DNA of 64,000 nt from Rapana venosa (GCA_028751875.1 CM054145.1:12761567-12825566), one strand, 5' to 3'. Positions 22,035-34,574 are shown, numbered from the stretch's first letter. Numbers and translations are program-made. Notes: a model not told the origin generated them from the letters alone.

Positions 22035-22405
22035 ACTGGAACTGCAGGCTCAAATCTGCATGTTACTGAAGCTGACTGCTATTTCTTTTCTCAGTTTCTG
22101 ATCTTTGCTTTTGATTGTTGTATTTTCATCTTTTGAAGCGTGCTTTTGTTCTGTCATTCTTGTAAAAAAAAAAATTGCTGGTCTTTTCTGTGTGCATTAT
22201 ATCTTGCACTTTTATGTACAGTTAGATATTTTGAATATCATTGTTAAGTCTTTGCTGACTTTGCCTCATTTGCTTGTTTGGGGTCATTTTGGGGGGTTTC
22301 GGTCTTGCTTTTTTCTTTCTTGTCTTAGCATTGGTACTTTGAACATCCTGGACCAATCCATACACGAGGTGGTTAAATCGTGCTGTTCTTTTTCCATTTT
22401 TGGAA
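22035..22405. other. Junction between two LINEs, no gene
   Basis: T-rich sequence with no similarity that I can recognise to the endonuclease on its left or the LINE on its right. It may be a deletion or rearrangement scar or the 5' UTR of the next element. Confidence 0.45.
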
Positions 22406-22409
22406 ACCA

Positions 22410-25203
22410 TGGCTAGCAATGTCAATAACGATAAATGGTTGAACAAATTTGGATTGAAAGTAGGCTGTCTGAATATTTGTCATATGTTGAATAAAGTAAC
22501 CGATATTTCTTCTATTTTATCAAATGCAAATGACCACTTTCATGTCGTTGATTTTCCTGAATGACGGTTATCAAATAAAGTCGCTGACAATGTAATATCA
22601 ATTCCTGAATACAATGTCATTCGGAGAGATGCTAAAACGAAACTTGAAACTGGTTTGGTCATATAAAAATTATGTACATAGGTCTGTAAACTACTCTCTT
22701 GTAAATTTTTTCAATAAATATGACATTGAATGTATTTGGATGGAGATTCAACTAAAAGGAAGTAAACCCATTCTATTTGGCTTTATATATAGAAATCCGA
22801 GTGAACGGATAAACTGGTTTGACCGCTTTGGTCTCATGATGGATGATGTATCCAATTACTCAACTGAAATTATATTGCTTGGAGATTTCAACATTGACCT
22901 AAATAAACCTCACAATAAATGGAAACTAATGTTTGAAATGTATAATCTATCACAACTAGTTGACACTCCAACCAGAAAAACATCCCATTCAGAGACGCTT
23001 ATTGATCATATTTATACCACCAACCCAACTAATATAATAGAAATGTCTGTACCTGTTATTGGAATTAGTGATCATTTCCCAATATGTCTTACCTGGTCAA
23101 AAAGGTATAAAAGTTCCTAGATGTACCCACAAGTGTATATCCTTTCGAAGCTATCGAACTTTTAATTCTGAAGATTTTTGTCTGACTTATGTGCAGCCAG
23201 CTTCACTAATGTCTTACCAAAATACTGATCCTGACAAAGCTCTGGAAACATGGCACCATACTTTTTCTTCTATTGTTGACAAGCATGCACCCATTAGAAT
23301 TAAACGTGTTAAGCCAAAAGATAAGCCACCATGGCTAACTGATGAAATAAATAAAGCCAGAGCAATTCGTGATAGATTATTGAAATCAACAGGAAAAACA
23401 GCATAACAAACTAACAGCTATGGAAAGAGCAGCCAAGAAAAAGTACTTTTCTTAACTTATTGCATCTAAAAAAGACCCTAAATCTCTATGGAGAGCAATA
23501 AATCAATTATCAGGTAAAATATCCACATCCTGTCCCCATTCAGCTATGAATTTATCAGTTGAACGTATGAACAAGCATTTCTGTACTATAGCTGAAAGAC
23601 TATTCAATACCGATCATTCAATGAATAATGACTTACTTCCCCTTAAAAACTACTGTGATTTAAAAAATATACATTCTAGATTTGACTTTACGTTTCTCAG
23701 TGTCAGCGAGGTGTACAGAGATTTGTGTTTATTGAAACAGTCTAACTCCCGAGGCATGGATGATTTAGACAGTAAAATCTTAAGAATATCTGCCCCCATA
23801 ATTACTGAACATCTTACATATATTTACAACCTCTGTATTGAAAAATGTTCTTATCCCCTAATGTTTAAAATTGCTAAAGTGATCCCAGTTTTTAAATCTG
23901 GGGATTCAAATGACCCATCTAACTACAGGCATATATATATTCTGTCTATCTTGTCTAAATCTCTGGAAAAACATCTCAAGAACAATCTTCTATCACAATT
24001 TACATTACACGACCTGTTCCACCCAAATCAAAGCGGTTTCAGAGAAAATCACTCTTGTCATACAGCTCTCAGAAACCTAATAGAACAGTGGCACTTGAAT
24101 ATAAACAATGACCTTTTAACAGGTACAGTCTTTGTGGACTTGCCAAAGCTTTTGACACCAGTGACCACAATCTTCTTTTAAGGAAACTTACTATCTATGG
24201 CTTATCTGCTAAATCTCTTAAATTACTAACCTCTTTCCTAACAAATAGAAGACAAGCAGTTTTCCAAGACTCAATAGTATCTTCACTCATGCCCATAAGA
24301 TATGGTGTTCCCCAGGGTTCTGTTCTAGGCCCTATCCTATTTACAATCTACATTAATGATCTTCCTGTGGTGAATTATTTGCTGACGATACAACTCTGCA
24401 CAGTACAGGTAAAGATGTGAAATTAGTATATGAACATCTACAAAAAGATATAAATAAACGTTTAACATGGACTGATTATAACCACATGGCCCTACATCCA
24501 AACAAATCTAAATTTATGCTAGTTACAACACGCCAGAAACGTCAAAATATAAAAGTTATCCCAAGTAACTTAAATATTTAAAAAAATTGCAATAATGTAC
24601 TAGAAGAAGTAAATTCGCATAGACTGCTGGGACTTAACATTGACAATAACTTGTCATGGTCAAGTCATGTCTACACTCTGTCCAAGAAAATAGCCCGAAA
24701 AAGTGTTTCAGCTCAATAGAACTAAACATTTCCTTGATCTGCATACCATAAAATTATTTTTCCATGCATACATTCAACCCCACATAGACTATGCTTCAAC
24801 ATGCTGGGACTTGGCTAGTAAGAATTGCTTGAAACCCTTAGAAAGTATATACAGACGTTCACTAAAGCTAATCCTTATAAGATCTTCTTCCCTTGAAATA
24901 TGTCATTACAAAGAGCTCAATATTCTTCCTTTTGTTATGAGATGTCATTATAATAAAGGTATACTAATGTATAAAATTATGAGCAATCTTTCTCCAGCAC
25001 ACCTTTATCAAAGATTTTCAGCCAAAAGCATTCGTGACAAAATTATCCTTGTTCCTCCTCGGCCAAGAACTGATCTATTTATGACATCCCTCGTTTACTC
25101 TGGTAGCAGACTATGGAATGAAATCCCTATCTATATCAAGAACAAAAGTTGCTTAACATCTTTCAAAAAGGCGTACTACAAATATCTATTTGAAATGTTG
25201 TAA
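22410..25203 (+). pseudogene. LINE ORF2 (endonuclease + RT, CR1/jockey-like), frameshifted
   Basis: A nearly complete ORF2 spread over several frames. Endonuclease: an N-terminal FGLKVGCLNICHM segment (about 22450), LLGDFNIDLNK (about 22875), and GISDHFPICLTW (about 23062) with the catalytic His. RT: IAKVIPVFKSGD (about 23872), HPNQSGFRENHSCHTA (about 24020), a catalytic VFVDLPK box where AKAFD is expected (about 24130), GVPQGSVLGPILF (about 24304), FADDTTLH readable only after a frameshift (about 24375), and a C-terminal segment with HIDYASTCWDLASKN (24784) ending near 25203. Breaks lie near 22560, 23115, 23406-23545, 24165, 24365 and 24700. The core motifs are otherwise preserved, so decay is moderate. 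Confidence 0.88.
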
Positions 25204-25299
25204 ATCATTTTTATGCAAATATAACATCAATTGGTATGATTATAAATGTATGCTCTTTATTGTCCTATTAATGTTTGCTGGTTTTCTTGTTTTGCATTG

Positions 25300-25580
25300 C
25301 TCTGTGTGTGTGTGTGGGCGGGCGTGTGTGTGTGTGCCCGCATGAAAGTCGTTTCCACTTTTTATTCTGGTTTGTGTTTCATAATGAGGGTGGGTTTGTG
25401 TGTTGGGTTTGTGGTGTGTGTGTGGTGTGTGGGGTGGTGTGTGGGTATATATCTTCATGAAAGTGTGTGAGTGTGTATATGTGCGAGTGTGTGTGTGCGT
25501 GCATGCGTGCGCGCGCGTGTGTGTGTGCCTGCACTAAAGTTGTATGTGTGCGTGCGTGTGCGTGAGTGCAGCTTGCAGGA
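25300..25580 (+). repeat. TG-rich microsatellite region
   Basis: Several imperfect (TG)n blocks with CG and GGG interruptions after the end of the LINE ORF2. Open frames here are low complexity. Confidence 0.9.
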
Positions 25581-25599
25581 GCATTTTGAAGATTTTGTG

Positions 25600-26260
25600 C
25601 ATCTCTCTCTCACATTCACACACTCCTGTGTTTTACCGTCTAAAATCACTAAATGTGAATAGACGTTAAACTGAAGATATCCTGTGTTTTTGATGGGGTA
25701 GGAAATCTTTGAGCTTTTTGCTGGAATGGTATGATAATGAAAAAGAAATGTACACAAAAGTGTAACTGTGAAGATAACAGGCATGGGAACAGTACAGCTA
25801 GACTGCCAGCCACACAGTACACAGAGCACAGCAAGCCTAGTTATCTAAAGTAGGTCTGGAACCAAGTTGGTCACTGCCCAGTACCCAACTACCTGCTGCC
25901 AGTGGTCAACAAACCACATAGGCCTGATGCACAAATGACTATAATTTCACTGAGCACATTGTATCTCGACACACACTCCAATCATGTACTTAAAAAAAAA
26001 ATCACAGAAATCAAAGAAAGCTGCACGCATACAGAGGTGTTAAAGATAGCACAACTTGTAGCATCCACCACTGCAAATACAGAGAACAAAGTAGAGAACC
26101 CAGACGCTCACAGAGAGCTGACTGTGCCATGTGGTCAGTGCCGGGTCAAAAGTAGGTTAGGTTCTGCAATAGCTCTCTGGTATAGGCCTACTGAAGATGC
26201 CGCTTTACTGCTGAATCGGACAGCCGTGTTATATAATATCAAGTCTGAAAGGTCTTTCAT
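25600..26260. other. Intergenic, no gene recognised
   Basis: An open frame at 25902-26324 (+) crosses into the L2-like LINE. Its first two thirds have no recognisable domain. Confidence 0.45.
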
Positions 26261-26261
26261 T

Positions 26262-27370
26262 GTGATATGCAGAAACCCTTCTCAGTCTGCCTTTCGTGTC
26301 AACCACAGCACAGAAACCACTTAAGTCCACACATTAAACATGCTTCTGACTCAGGAAAAATCTCCCTTTTCATTCTTCTGGACTTATCTGCAGCCTTTGA
26401 CACTATTCTTCTCTCTCATCTTCAAAAAACGTTTGGTATGAAAGGCACAGCCCTCACCTGGTTCAGTTCATACCTTACAGACCAATTCCACACAGTTGCA
26501 GTAAACAAGATTCAATCACCACCTGCCAAATTGGATTGTGGAGTCCCACAGGGATCAAACCAGTTCTCGCCCCGTTCTTTTCGCTCTCTACACTGCTCCA
26601 CTTTCACATATAATAAATCTGCCCTACTGCCTCAAGATATCCAAAATTGGATGATACAGAACAAGTACAGCTCAATGCAGATAAAACCGAGGCCATGCTT
26701 GTAGGTACCAAACACAAACTGTCCTCCATTACAACAGCTTCAAAAGAATTCGGCAATGCATCATTCCCTCTATCCACTGCTGTAAAATATCTAGGGGTCA
26801 TTATCAACAACACACTCTCCATGCAAACATTAATCACTCAGACCTGCCAGTTGTGCTACTATCATTTACGGCGTATAAGTGCAGTTTGAAAGTACCTGTC
26901 CACTGATGCAACAGCCAAACTAGTCAGGTCTCTCATCCTCTCACGTTTGGACTATTGCAATTCTCTTCTGGCTGGTCTGCCAGCATCATCAATCCACTCC
27001 CTCCAACGTATTCAAAACTCTGCCACTTGACTAGTCCTCAGAAAGTACATATCTTGCGATCTTGCCACTGGCTGCCTGTGTCACAGAGAGTAAACTATAC
27101 CCTCCGTTACAAATATCTCCACAAAACAGCACCTTCCTACCTCTGTGAATGTCTTCACCTGTACACTTCTCATTCCCTCCACTCTGCTGCAGATACCTTG
27201 TGCTTATGAATACCTAGATTCAACCAATCCACTGTTGGCCGTCGCTCTTTCTCTGTTTCTGGTCCATCGATCTGGAATGACCTTTTTCTCTCCCTTCGCC
27301 ACAAGCCTACTTATGACACTTTTGAATCCAGCCTCAAGGAACATTCATTTCAAACCTAAGATTCTCCCCT
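26262..27370 (+). mobile_element. L2-like LINE RT fragment, 5'-truncated
   Basis: Begins at a QSAFRVNHSTETT segment and continues with LLDLSAAFDTI (RT catalytic Asp, about 26376), GVPQGS (about 26540), a deletion that has removed the YADD region (about 26590-26650), DKTEAMLVGTKHK (26680), [30 protein letters not shown] (about 26925) and LATGCLC/HWLPVSQ, with several frameshifts. The style ([13 protein letters not shown]) is typical of L2-clade elements. A (TG)n and L2-type 3' tail follow. Confidence 0.85.
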
Positions 27371-27437
27371 CTTGTTTCATCTCATTTCTGTCCTTGCCCT
27401 CAACAGCCAAAACCTCCATCACCTTGCCAAAGTGTAC

Positions 27438-27468
<31 letters not shown>

Positions 27469-27469
27469 G

Positions 27470-27770
27470 TCAAAGTCAAAGTTTTATTTCCAGATGGTAC
27501 ATTGAATAAGCAAAATACTTGCTTTTTTTCGTCAAGCCATCTAAGAGAAAAAAACAACAAAAACAATAACAGCAACAACACAACACAAACAAAATTCCAA
27601 ACCTTATTGAAAAGGAAATTATAATGATAGAGATAACGATGATGACTATAACAATGATGACAATGATGATATCAATAAACAATGACAATTACTACTGCCA
27701 GAAATATCAAAGAAGACGATGATTATACAATGAAACTACTAATCAGACAAGTCTACTGTGTGTGTGTACA
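27470..27770 (-). mobile_element. Probable retroelement 3' end, reverse orientation, inside the L2 3' UTR
   Basis: Starts with CAAAGTCAAAGTTTTATTTC directly after a (TG)n tract. This terminal-repeat style (compare AAGTCAAGTCAAAAACACTT at 30978) is that of non-LTR 3' ends read in reverse. The rest is AAC/AAT-rich (ACAACAAAAACAATAAC) with GATGATG-type simple sequence. Boundaries are approximate. Confidence 0.45.
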
Positions 27771-27799
27771 TTTCAATTTGTAAAAACTATTAATTGTAA

Positions 27800-27987
27800 C
27801 TTGTTCCCTAAGAGTAGATTAATGCAAGTGCTTTGATTTGTTTTTACAAGATAAGTGGCATTCTGATCATGAAGAACATTCATGAACACCAGGTTGCCTA
27901 ATTCTATATTCTATATTGTGAATTCTATAGAAATTCCATTTATTATTATCATTATTATTATCATTATTATTATCATTATTATTATCA
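27800..27987 (+). mobile_element. L2-type 3' end with inserted 60-bp segment and ATT tail
   Basis: GCAAGTGCTTTGATTTGT then TTTTACAAGAT, interrupted by about 65 bp containing GATCATGAAGAACATTCATG, then AGAAATTCCATTTATTATT and an (ATT/ATC)n tail. Uninterrupted versions of the same end occur at 29205, 50075 and 50772. Confidence 0.75.
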
Positions 27988-28437
27988 CAAAAAATCATGC
28001 CATGCCAATGTTACAAGGGGCAGTGTGTTGTACTGTAAGTTAATATAAAGCACATTCAGTCACAACAAACTGTTAGGGAGAATTCCACTGCCCTCCCTGT
28101 AAAAGCGAGTAACCTTGAGTGCAGCACCATCCACTTATCAAAAGACTTTTTTCTTGTGTGCAGTGTATGTTTTCTTCTGCTTTCTCTCTGAATGGTTTTG
28201 GTAGAAATAACTCTTTGTTGTCATGAGTTCATTTATTTGTGTTCAATATGTTAGATACAGGACCTTCAGTTTCTGTCTCATTTAAAACATTATCACTTAG
28301 GACACCACTCCCAGTGTAGCAGGATGGTGGAAATCCCATCATAGAAAAGTGGAGTATTTTAACAGACTTACAGAGAGAACAGATGCATCAAGGGATGCTA
28401 GAACATACAAAAGGGGAACACATTCACTGAAGCTTTA

Positions 28438-28500
28438 CATTCTGATCATGAAGAACATTCATGAACACCAGGTTGCCTAATATTTGTGAATTCTATTTGT
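28438..28500 (+). repeat. Second copy of a 60-bp dispersed segment
   Basis: CATTCTGATCATGAAGAACA followed by TTCATGAACACCAGGTTGCC is almost identical to 27860-27920, where the same stretch interrupts an L2-type 3' end. Direct orientation, 580 bp apart. Confidence 0.85.
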
Positions 28501-28899
28501 GGTCACTGGGCATCAAATGAGCACTGTGCACAAGTCTGGACACACAGATCAATGGGGTTTTCATCCTGAGTTTTTAAAAAAAAAGTAAGGTCATCATTTC
28601 CTGCAGAAATAATACCTAAGGATGAGGATGTCACAAACCATGTGCAAAAACAAGGCAGCTGTCCACTGACAGGGAACCCAAGTAACAAAGAAATATGTGT
28701 ATGCAAATCTTCACACTAGAAAACAGCAACAGAACATAACACTTAAGTCTCAGTTATCAGAATGTAACACAAGGACTTAACAGAAAACAGTCCTTAACAA
28801 CATTCTTATCAATATCAAAACAATCTAGTCTTTACTTCAAATAAACTGTGTAAGCACTCTAACCAGGACAACAAAGCCTTTTGGATACATGTTTTCTTC

Positions 28900-29275
28900 T
28901 GTCAATCTTGAACACAATGTCAGTTCCACTTCTTATTTTCAAATCCAGCCTCAAAACACACTTATCTCCTCCCAAAAGACTTTCCCCTCAAATCTGTCCT
29001 TACATTTCAACCGCCTCCTTCATCTCCACCACCCTACCTAAGTGTGTTGCATGCATACATGAGGACGCACACACCTGCATAAGTGCGTGCATGCATGTGA
29101 ATGTATGTGTGTGTGTGGGGGGGAGGGTGCACGCATGCATACATTTTTTATCTGTTAATCCTAATGTTTGTGGAAAGTTGCATGTGTGTAAATGATCTGA
29201 ATGCAAGCGCTTTGATTTGTTTGATTTACAAGATTCAGTGCTATATAAATTCCATCTATTATTATTATTATTAGA
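28900..29275 (+). mobile_element. L2-like LINE 3' end with ATT tail
   Basis: Starts with coding remnants (FKSSLKTHLSPP, the usual C-terminus of L2 ORF2), then a 3' UTR with GCATGCAT and TG repeats. It ends GCGCTTTGATTTG, ACAAGATTCAGTGCTATATA, AATTCCATC and (TTA)n. A complete 3' terminus of the family whose RT piece lies at 26262-27370. Confidence 0.85.
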
Positions 29276-29540
29276 TAGATATAGACATGTTATAGATTGA
29301 AATAAAAATGTAGACATTATTACCATGTATTCTCACAAGAAGAATAACAAAGAATACTTGAAATGCCAACTCGCCTACAGGTATAAAAACCCAAGCCACA
29401 AACAACCAGTTTGTTACATATTTTCCTGAAAACCCCTTTGAGCAGCACATTAATTAGAAACAACTACTTCGGACTGAGGAGAAAAAAATGTAATGGAATC
29501 AGTTTTCCTAAATCTTTGCCTGGGTGTCCTATAATCTGTG
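29276..29540. other. Intergenic, no gene recognised
   Basis: No supported feature between the L2-type 3' end and the chimeric SINE. Confidence 0.5.
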
Positions 29541-29544
29541 CAGT

Positions 29545-29768
29545 CCAGGGGTCAGCATACTGAGCAATAGCGCCCATCTCCTCTTCCTCACTGCTATACC
29601 TTTCCTGTTCCTAAAGAGGGCAGATACCCATTTACAGCTGGGTGAACTGGGGGACTGTACTGAAGCCAAGGCATGCAAATGGTCATCAGTCCACTTGGTC
29701 ACTATGCTCAATGCTGCTTAACCTTAGCTTGGGGAAAGTGAATGGTCCAACTACAGAGCTATCCCTTC
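29545..29768 (-). mobile_element. tRNA/5S chimeric SINE, diverged copy
   Basis: Minus-strand copy of the family described at 61556-61852: the plus strand shows GCCCATCTCCTCTTCCTCAC, CCCATTTACAGCTGGGTGAA, ACTGGGGGACTGTACTGAAG and CTCAATGCTGCTTAACC, ending at AGCTATCCC, the complement of the tRNA-like A box. More diverged than the 54, 60 and 61 kb copies. Confidence 0.85.
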
Positions 29769-29769
29769 C

Positions 29770-30370
29770 CCCTTTTGAACCCTTAGCTTCCCCCACCCCA
29801 CTTTTTCCACACATTCCTATATTGATACATGGTTAAGAGAATCTTGTGGCAATAAACTTTTTTGATATTTTTGGTAAAAAGTGACTACATTAACTTTGCA
29901 GGCTCTTGGCCTTACTTTTCAAATAAGATACTTTCACTTTGGATCAAGAAGTCCTTGTTACTTCAATCACTCCCTTCCTTCCCCAAAATGAATGTCTAGA
30001 TGGTATAGTCTCCGTGCAGAAGTCCACAGTTACAAAAACACAAAACCAGTTATCAGTCTTTTATTGAGAGTTCTTCTTATCATCCTCAATAGTTCCACAC
30101 TTTTCCTAGAAAAGCATAAAAGCTCAGCACAACTGAATGAGAGGGACAAGAGACATGATGCTGTAGAGTAGCCCAGTGATGAAGACTGGTCCTGTCAGTC
30201 CACGAGGTTATCTTGGTAGCTGTGTCCGTTGAATTAAAGGTGCATTAAACAAAATCAATCTCCCTGGTCCACTGAAAGTGCAGATATGTAAGTGCCTTGA
30301 TTGCCATACATACACATACAGAAGCAGAATATCAAATAGGCACATGAAAAAAGTAAAATGAAAGCATGCA
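29770..30370. other. Intergenic, no gene recognised
   Basis: No supported feature. Confidence 0.5.
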
Positions 30371-30374
30371 CACA

Positions 30375-30505
30375 GGTGTCGTAATAAAACACCAACCCTG
30401 AGGTTGGAACCTGGCCACCTATATGGTGGGTAAAAATAGTCGCATATGCAAAATCTCAGCATTGGTAAACGTTGCAGCTTTAGCCGAGGAACAAACAAAA
30501 AATAA
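30375..30505 (+). repeat. Dispersed repeat, third copy
   Basis: GGTGGGTAAAAATAGTCGCA, then CAGCATTGGTAAACG and TTTAGCCGAGGAAC match the repeats at 16495-16640 and 17600-17800. Confidence 0.65.
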
Positions 30506-30974
30506 CACTGCCATATCACACATTTGATGCTATTAATCATTTGGCTTTCCCACCCCACAAACAAACTGCTGCAAAAAAACAAAAAAGCAAAAGAACAGAA
30601 AACTCCAGTGTCTGCTACCCATTCCGTTACATGTTTTTACATGTCACCATACTGAGCAGAACATATCACACAAACAAATTCCTTCTGCTGGTGGCATGTG
30701 CCAACACACATGTATGGCTCCACCAGTCACGTACAACACACACCCTTTTCTGTCCTGACATGGCAGTACACCTGACAATGTCACACACAGGTCTGTTCCT
30801 GAAGGGGTGGAGGGTGTGTACTTGCTAGGAGTGTATGGAGCACAAAAACATCAACATTCTGCCGCAGTCATGTCTTGTGTCATCCTTTCAAGGGGGGTCT
30901 CTCTCAGGACAGCCATGGCATTCTATCCAGAACAGAACCAGCAGAAGGAAACGAAATCAATGGCAGAGGGATAA

Positions 30975-31410
30975 GAATAAGTCAAGTCAAAAACACTTTA
31001 ATCATCCCATGAAGGGCAATTACAATACTGACAGGCAGATTGATACACACCAAAATATCAAAGGACACAAAAAAGCTACATTTCATATTGGTTAAAACAT
31101 TCCAAAATGACTTGAAATAAAAATGTCATGAACACACACACACACAAACACACACGCACACATGCGCACGCGCACAAACGCACCAATTGTGAACACAATT
31201 TATATATATAAAAAAGTTGTAATTTAAAAAAAACAAAAAAACCCCATTGACTAGAAGACATAAAAACTTATTATTTACGCACGCACATACGCAACATGTA
31301 CACATGCATGTGCGTACACACCCACGCACACCCACACACATACACCAATGTATGAATTCAATGTTTTTAAGACCATTGAATAGAAGACAGACTTATTTCA
31401 CACACACACA
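30975..31410 (-). mobile_element. Dispersed retroelement 3' region with CA tracts, copy 1
   Basis: AAGTCAAGTCAAAAACACTT, GAAGGGCAATTACAATACTG, GGCAGATTGATAC, AAAGCTACATTTCA, AAACATTCCAAAATGACTTG, then CA tracts and CAATGTATGAATTCAATG. The same ordered phrases appear at 53935-54185. The opening (CAAGT)-type terminal repeat suggests a non-LTR 3' end in reverse orientation. Confidence 0.65.
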
Positions 31411-31499
31411 CACCATAATTAAGTATTGACTACACTCATAACAATGCCTGATGCAAGTAATTCAGAGAAATGTAAAAACTAGGTAATCAACATCATTGT

Positions 31500-34400
31500 G
31501 AATTCAGAATTCGAATGCTTACTCAGTTACTGCCACAAAAGAATTTCTTTCTTTGTTTGTTTTATTGATCCGAAGGCAACAACTAAAATTCGGGAAACAA
31601 AGCATGGGAGGGATCGGCCAAAATGGCAGTGGCTTTGCGTACAAGCTGCTGATTGCAGAATGACATGAGATCTCTTAATTCTTCTCCAATTATTTTTTAG
31701 CAGATTCTTACAATTCTCTGCAGGCCATTCTTGTTTTTAACACTAAGGTTATTGTACTAACAAATGAAAGCGAAACTTAGAACACTCTATGTAAGACTTG
31801 TAAAACAAGAAAAGAATCTTTATGTCTACAAAAATTGAGTTCAGTTTCCTCAGAAAATACGCACGTTGTTGTCTCTTTTTGACATTAGCATCAGTGTTAA
31901 CGTCCCAGTTTAACTTGTGGTCAAAAACAGTTCTGAGATACTTATCAACTATCTGATTATGGATAATGATATTCTTAGGAGTATGCCCTGATCTTCTGAA
32001 GTCAATAGACAGATCTTTAGTTTTAGAAACGTTTAGCTCCAGACAGGCCTCATCACACCAATGCAAGAACTCGGTGAGGGCTGGACTGTGGTCTAAGACT
32101 GATCCAGAGATAACACAGCACTGCTGTCTCCGAACTTTACCAGAAAGGAATTTCCATAGTTGCTTCTGCAATCATCTGTGTATAGAATGTACAGAAGTGG
32201 TGAGAGGACGCAACCCTGTGGAGAACCAGTGCAGGTAAATCTAATCGAAAAAGATATTTTGTTCACAAAAACACGCTGTGGTCTGTTGGTTAAAAATTCA
32301 ATCAGCCAATGAACAAGTCGATTGTCTACGTCAAATTTTGAAATTATTTTAACCAGAACATGAGGCTGCATTGTATTGAAAGCTGAACTAAAGACAGCAA
32401 ACAATATTCTGGCATGAGTGTCAGGTGTTTCCAAGTGGCTATACACCTTGTTCAAAATGAATAGTTTGGCATCTTCGACACCCCTTTGAGACCTGTACAC
32501 AAATTGTAGTGGGTCAAGGTCTTTCTCTGTAGCGGAAAGAATGAGAGATTTTACAATCTTTTCTAGCATTTTTATCACAAGAGATGTGAGAGCTACAGGT
32601 CTAAAATTGTTAGGCTGAGAAGGATTGGGTTTCTTTGGAAGAGGTATTACATTGGAAGTTTTCCAAATAACTGGAATCTGACAAGTATTCAGTGAGGCTT
32701 GGAACAGGTGTTGAAGGACACTGGCAAGCTCAGTAGCGCAGAATTTCAGGGTTCTTTCACATATACCATCTGGCCCGGGAGATTTGTTAATATTTATTGC
32801 CTTTAAGTGCTTACAGATAACTTTTTCATCAACAATGACGCTATTCTCAAAAACTAGGGATTGCTTCAGGTCATTTATTTCATCTGAGAAATCATGCTTT
32901 TCAAAGTGAGTAAAAAATGCGTTTAAATGGTCTGGTAAGTTGTTGACATACCCCCTGCAAACTGATCTTTGACCTATGTTGGATACCTACCATGTTTACT
33001 GCAGACATACTTTTGATACCCTGCCATGCAGCACGAAAATTGTTCCCTGCAAACTTGTCTTCTATCTTATTTTTATATATACGTCTGGCCTGTGCAACAG
33101 CAGCTTTGACTTCTTTATTTACTTCCTTCTTTTGTTGTTCTGTGCCTGTGTAAAATACTACTTTCTTTTTGTTTAATTCACATTTCAGATCCTTTGTAAC
33201 CCAAGGCTTGTTATTGGGGTAAATGGTTATCTCCTTAGTTGGAATGACACAACTAACACAAAATGAAATATAAGAACAAATATTTTTTATAACATCAGTG
33301 AGCTCATTCAGATCTTAACACACATTATAAAACATATCCCAGTCAGTGCAATCAAAGCAGCTTTGCAGACCAGCTATATTATCAGCAGTCCATTTTTTCA
33401 TGGTCCTCACTATGGGCTGAAGGTGCTGAAACACTGACTCAGTGACTGGTACATGCGTGCAAGAAGAACACAGTTGTGGTCAGTTGATCCCAGGGGAGGC
33501 AAAGGCAACAACCTATAGGTGCCTGCTACAGTCCTGTAGCACAAGTCTAGGGTCTTATTTCTTCGCGTAGGGCAGGTCACATACTGTTCATAGTTCTTCA
33601 GCAGTTTACTAAGGGAACAGCTATTGAAATCACCCAGGATAAACTTAGGGGCATCAGGGGACATAGAATCGAGCACATAGAGGTGATTTATTATATGTTC
33701 CATTGCTATAGCCACTTTTGCTTTGGGGTGGACACTTTTGCTTTGGGGTGGATGTCAACCAAAGTAAAAATAGTTGCAGGAATTCCCGTGGTAAGTAGAA
33801 AGGCCGGAGTGAAATAGACAGCAGGTCAATGTCCTCCATGGATAGCGTTGTTCTAATTTTAACATCATGACACCAATGCTCATTGATGTAGAAGCACAAA
33901 CCTCTGACCTGTCCCGTCCCTGTTGCGTGTGGGTCTCTGTCAAGCCTAATGGGTTGACAAAAGCTGTCTATAGAGAGCTCACAGTTCGGTACGGCGGGAC
34001 TCAGCAAGTTTCCGGTAAGGGCAAGAATTCTGACTTTGTTGTACTGTGTATGTAGTTGACGTTAGCTTGAAGCTCGTCCCTTTTCAAGCGTAGGGACTGG
34101 ACTTTGGGCAGGAGCACAGTTGGTAGCGGAGTTTTCCAATTATTTAAATTTTTGAGTCTTTGTCTCACACCACCTTTATTTCCTCGCTTTCTTTTCTTAA
34201 TGTTCTTCCAAGCTTTATCGTTGTTAGTTGCTGATGGTAGAATCTCACATGGAAGTTGTAGTCTTGGCCTTCAGCTAACACACTGGCTGATTCCCTCAGG
34301 CTAAGAGGAAATTCTCAAGTGTACAATGACCGGCCATGGCTGTTGCCATTAGGCGCACCTGGCACACAATCAGATGACGCTATAAGAAAGCAAACAAGAA

Positions 34401-34560
34401 GAGTGAATATAACTGATCTTCCTAGCATTGTTGCTGTTATTACTGACACCTCAGACACAACTCTGCAGAACTTGGAGCTGATAAGACACACAATATAATG
34501 AAAACAAGATAAAAAGAATATCGCCTGTCAGTACAGAGTTTCGCCATGCGAGCAGCGCCA
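31500..34560 (-). pseudogene. Rex1-like LINE ORF2 (endonuclease + RT), reverse strand
   Basis: Reading down from 34560: a hydrophobic leader (ATG at 34428, MLGRSVIFTLLVCFLIASS), a basic segment (KKRKRGNKGG), an endonuclease N-terminus with LQANVNYI (about 34060), the endonuclease with FILGDFNSC (about 33640) and GSTDHNCVLL (about 33480), a linker (about 33300-32950), RT starting LEKIVKSLILSATEKDLDPL (32565), the RT box FAVFSSAFNTM, which replaces FADFSSAFN (about 32410), GSPQGCVLSPLLYILYTDD (about 32220), FGDSSAVLSL where FADDS is expected (about 32115), and a C-terminus with LHWCDEACLELNVSKTKDL and DPSHALFPEF (about 31610). The wording is that of Rex1/Babar-type LINEs. Frameshifts near 33700, 32900, 32170 and 31750 and the decayed FADD make it inactive. 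Confidence 0.87.
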
Positions 34561-34574
34561 CCTACGTCATTATC

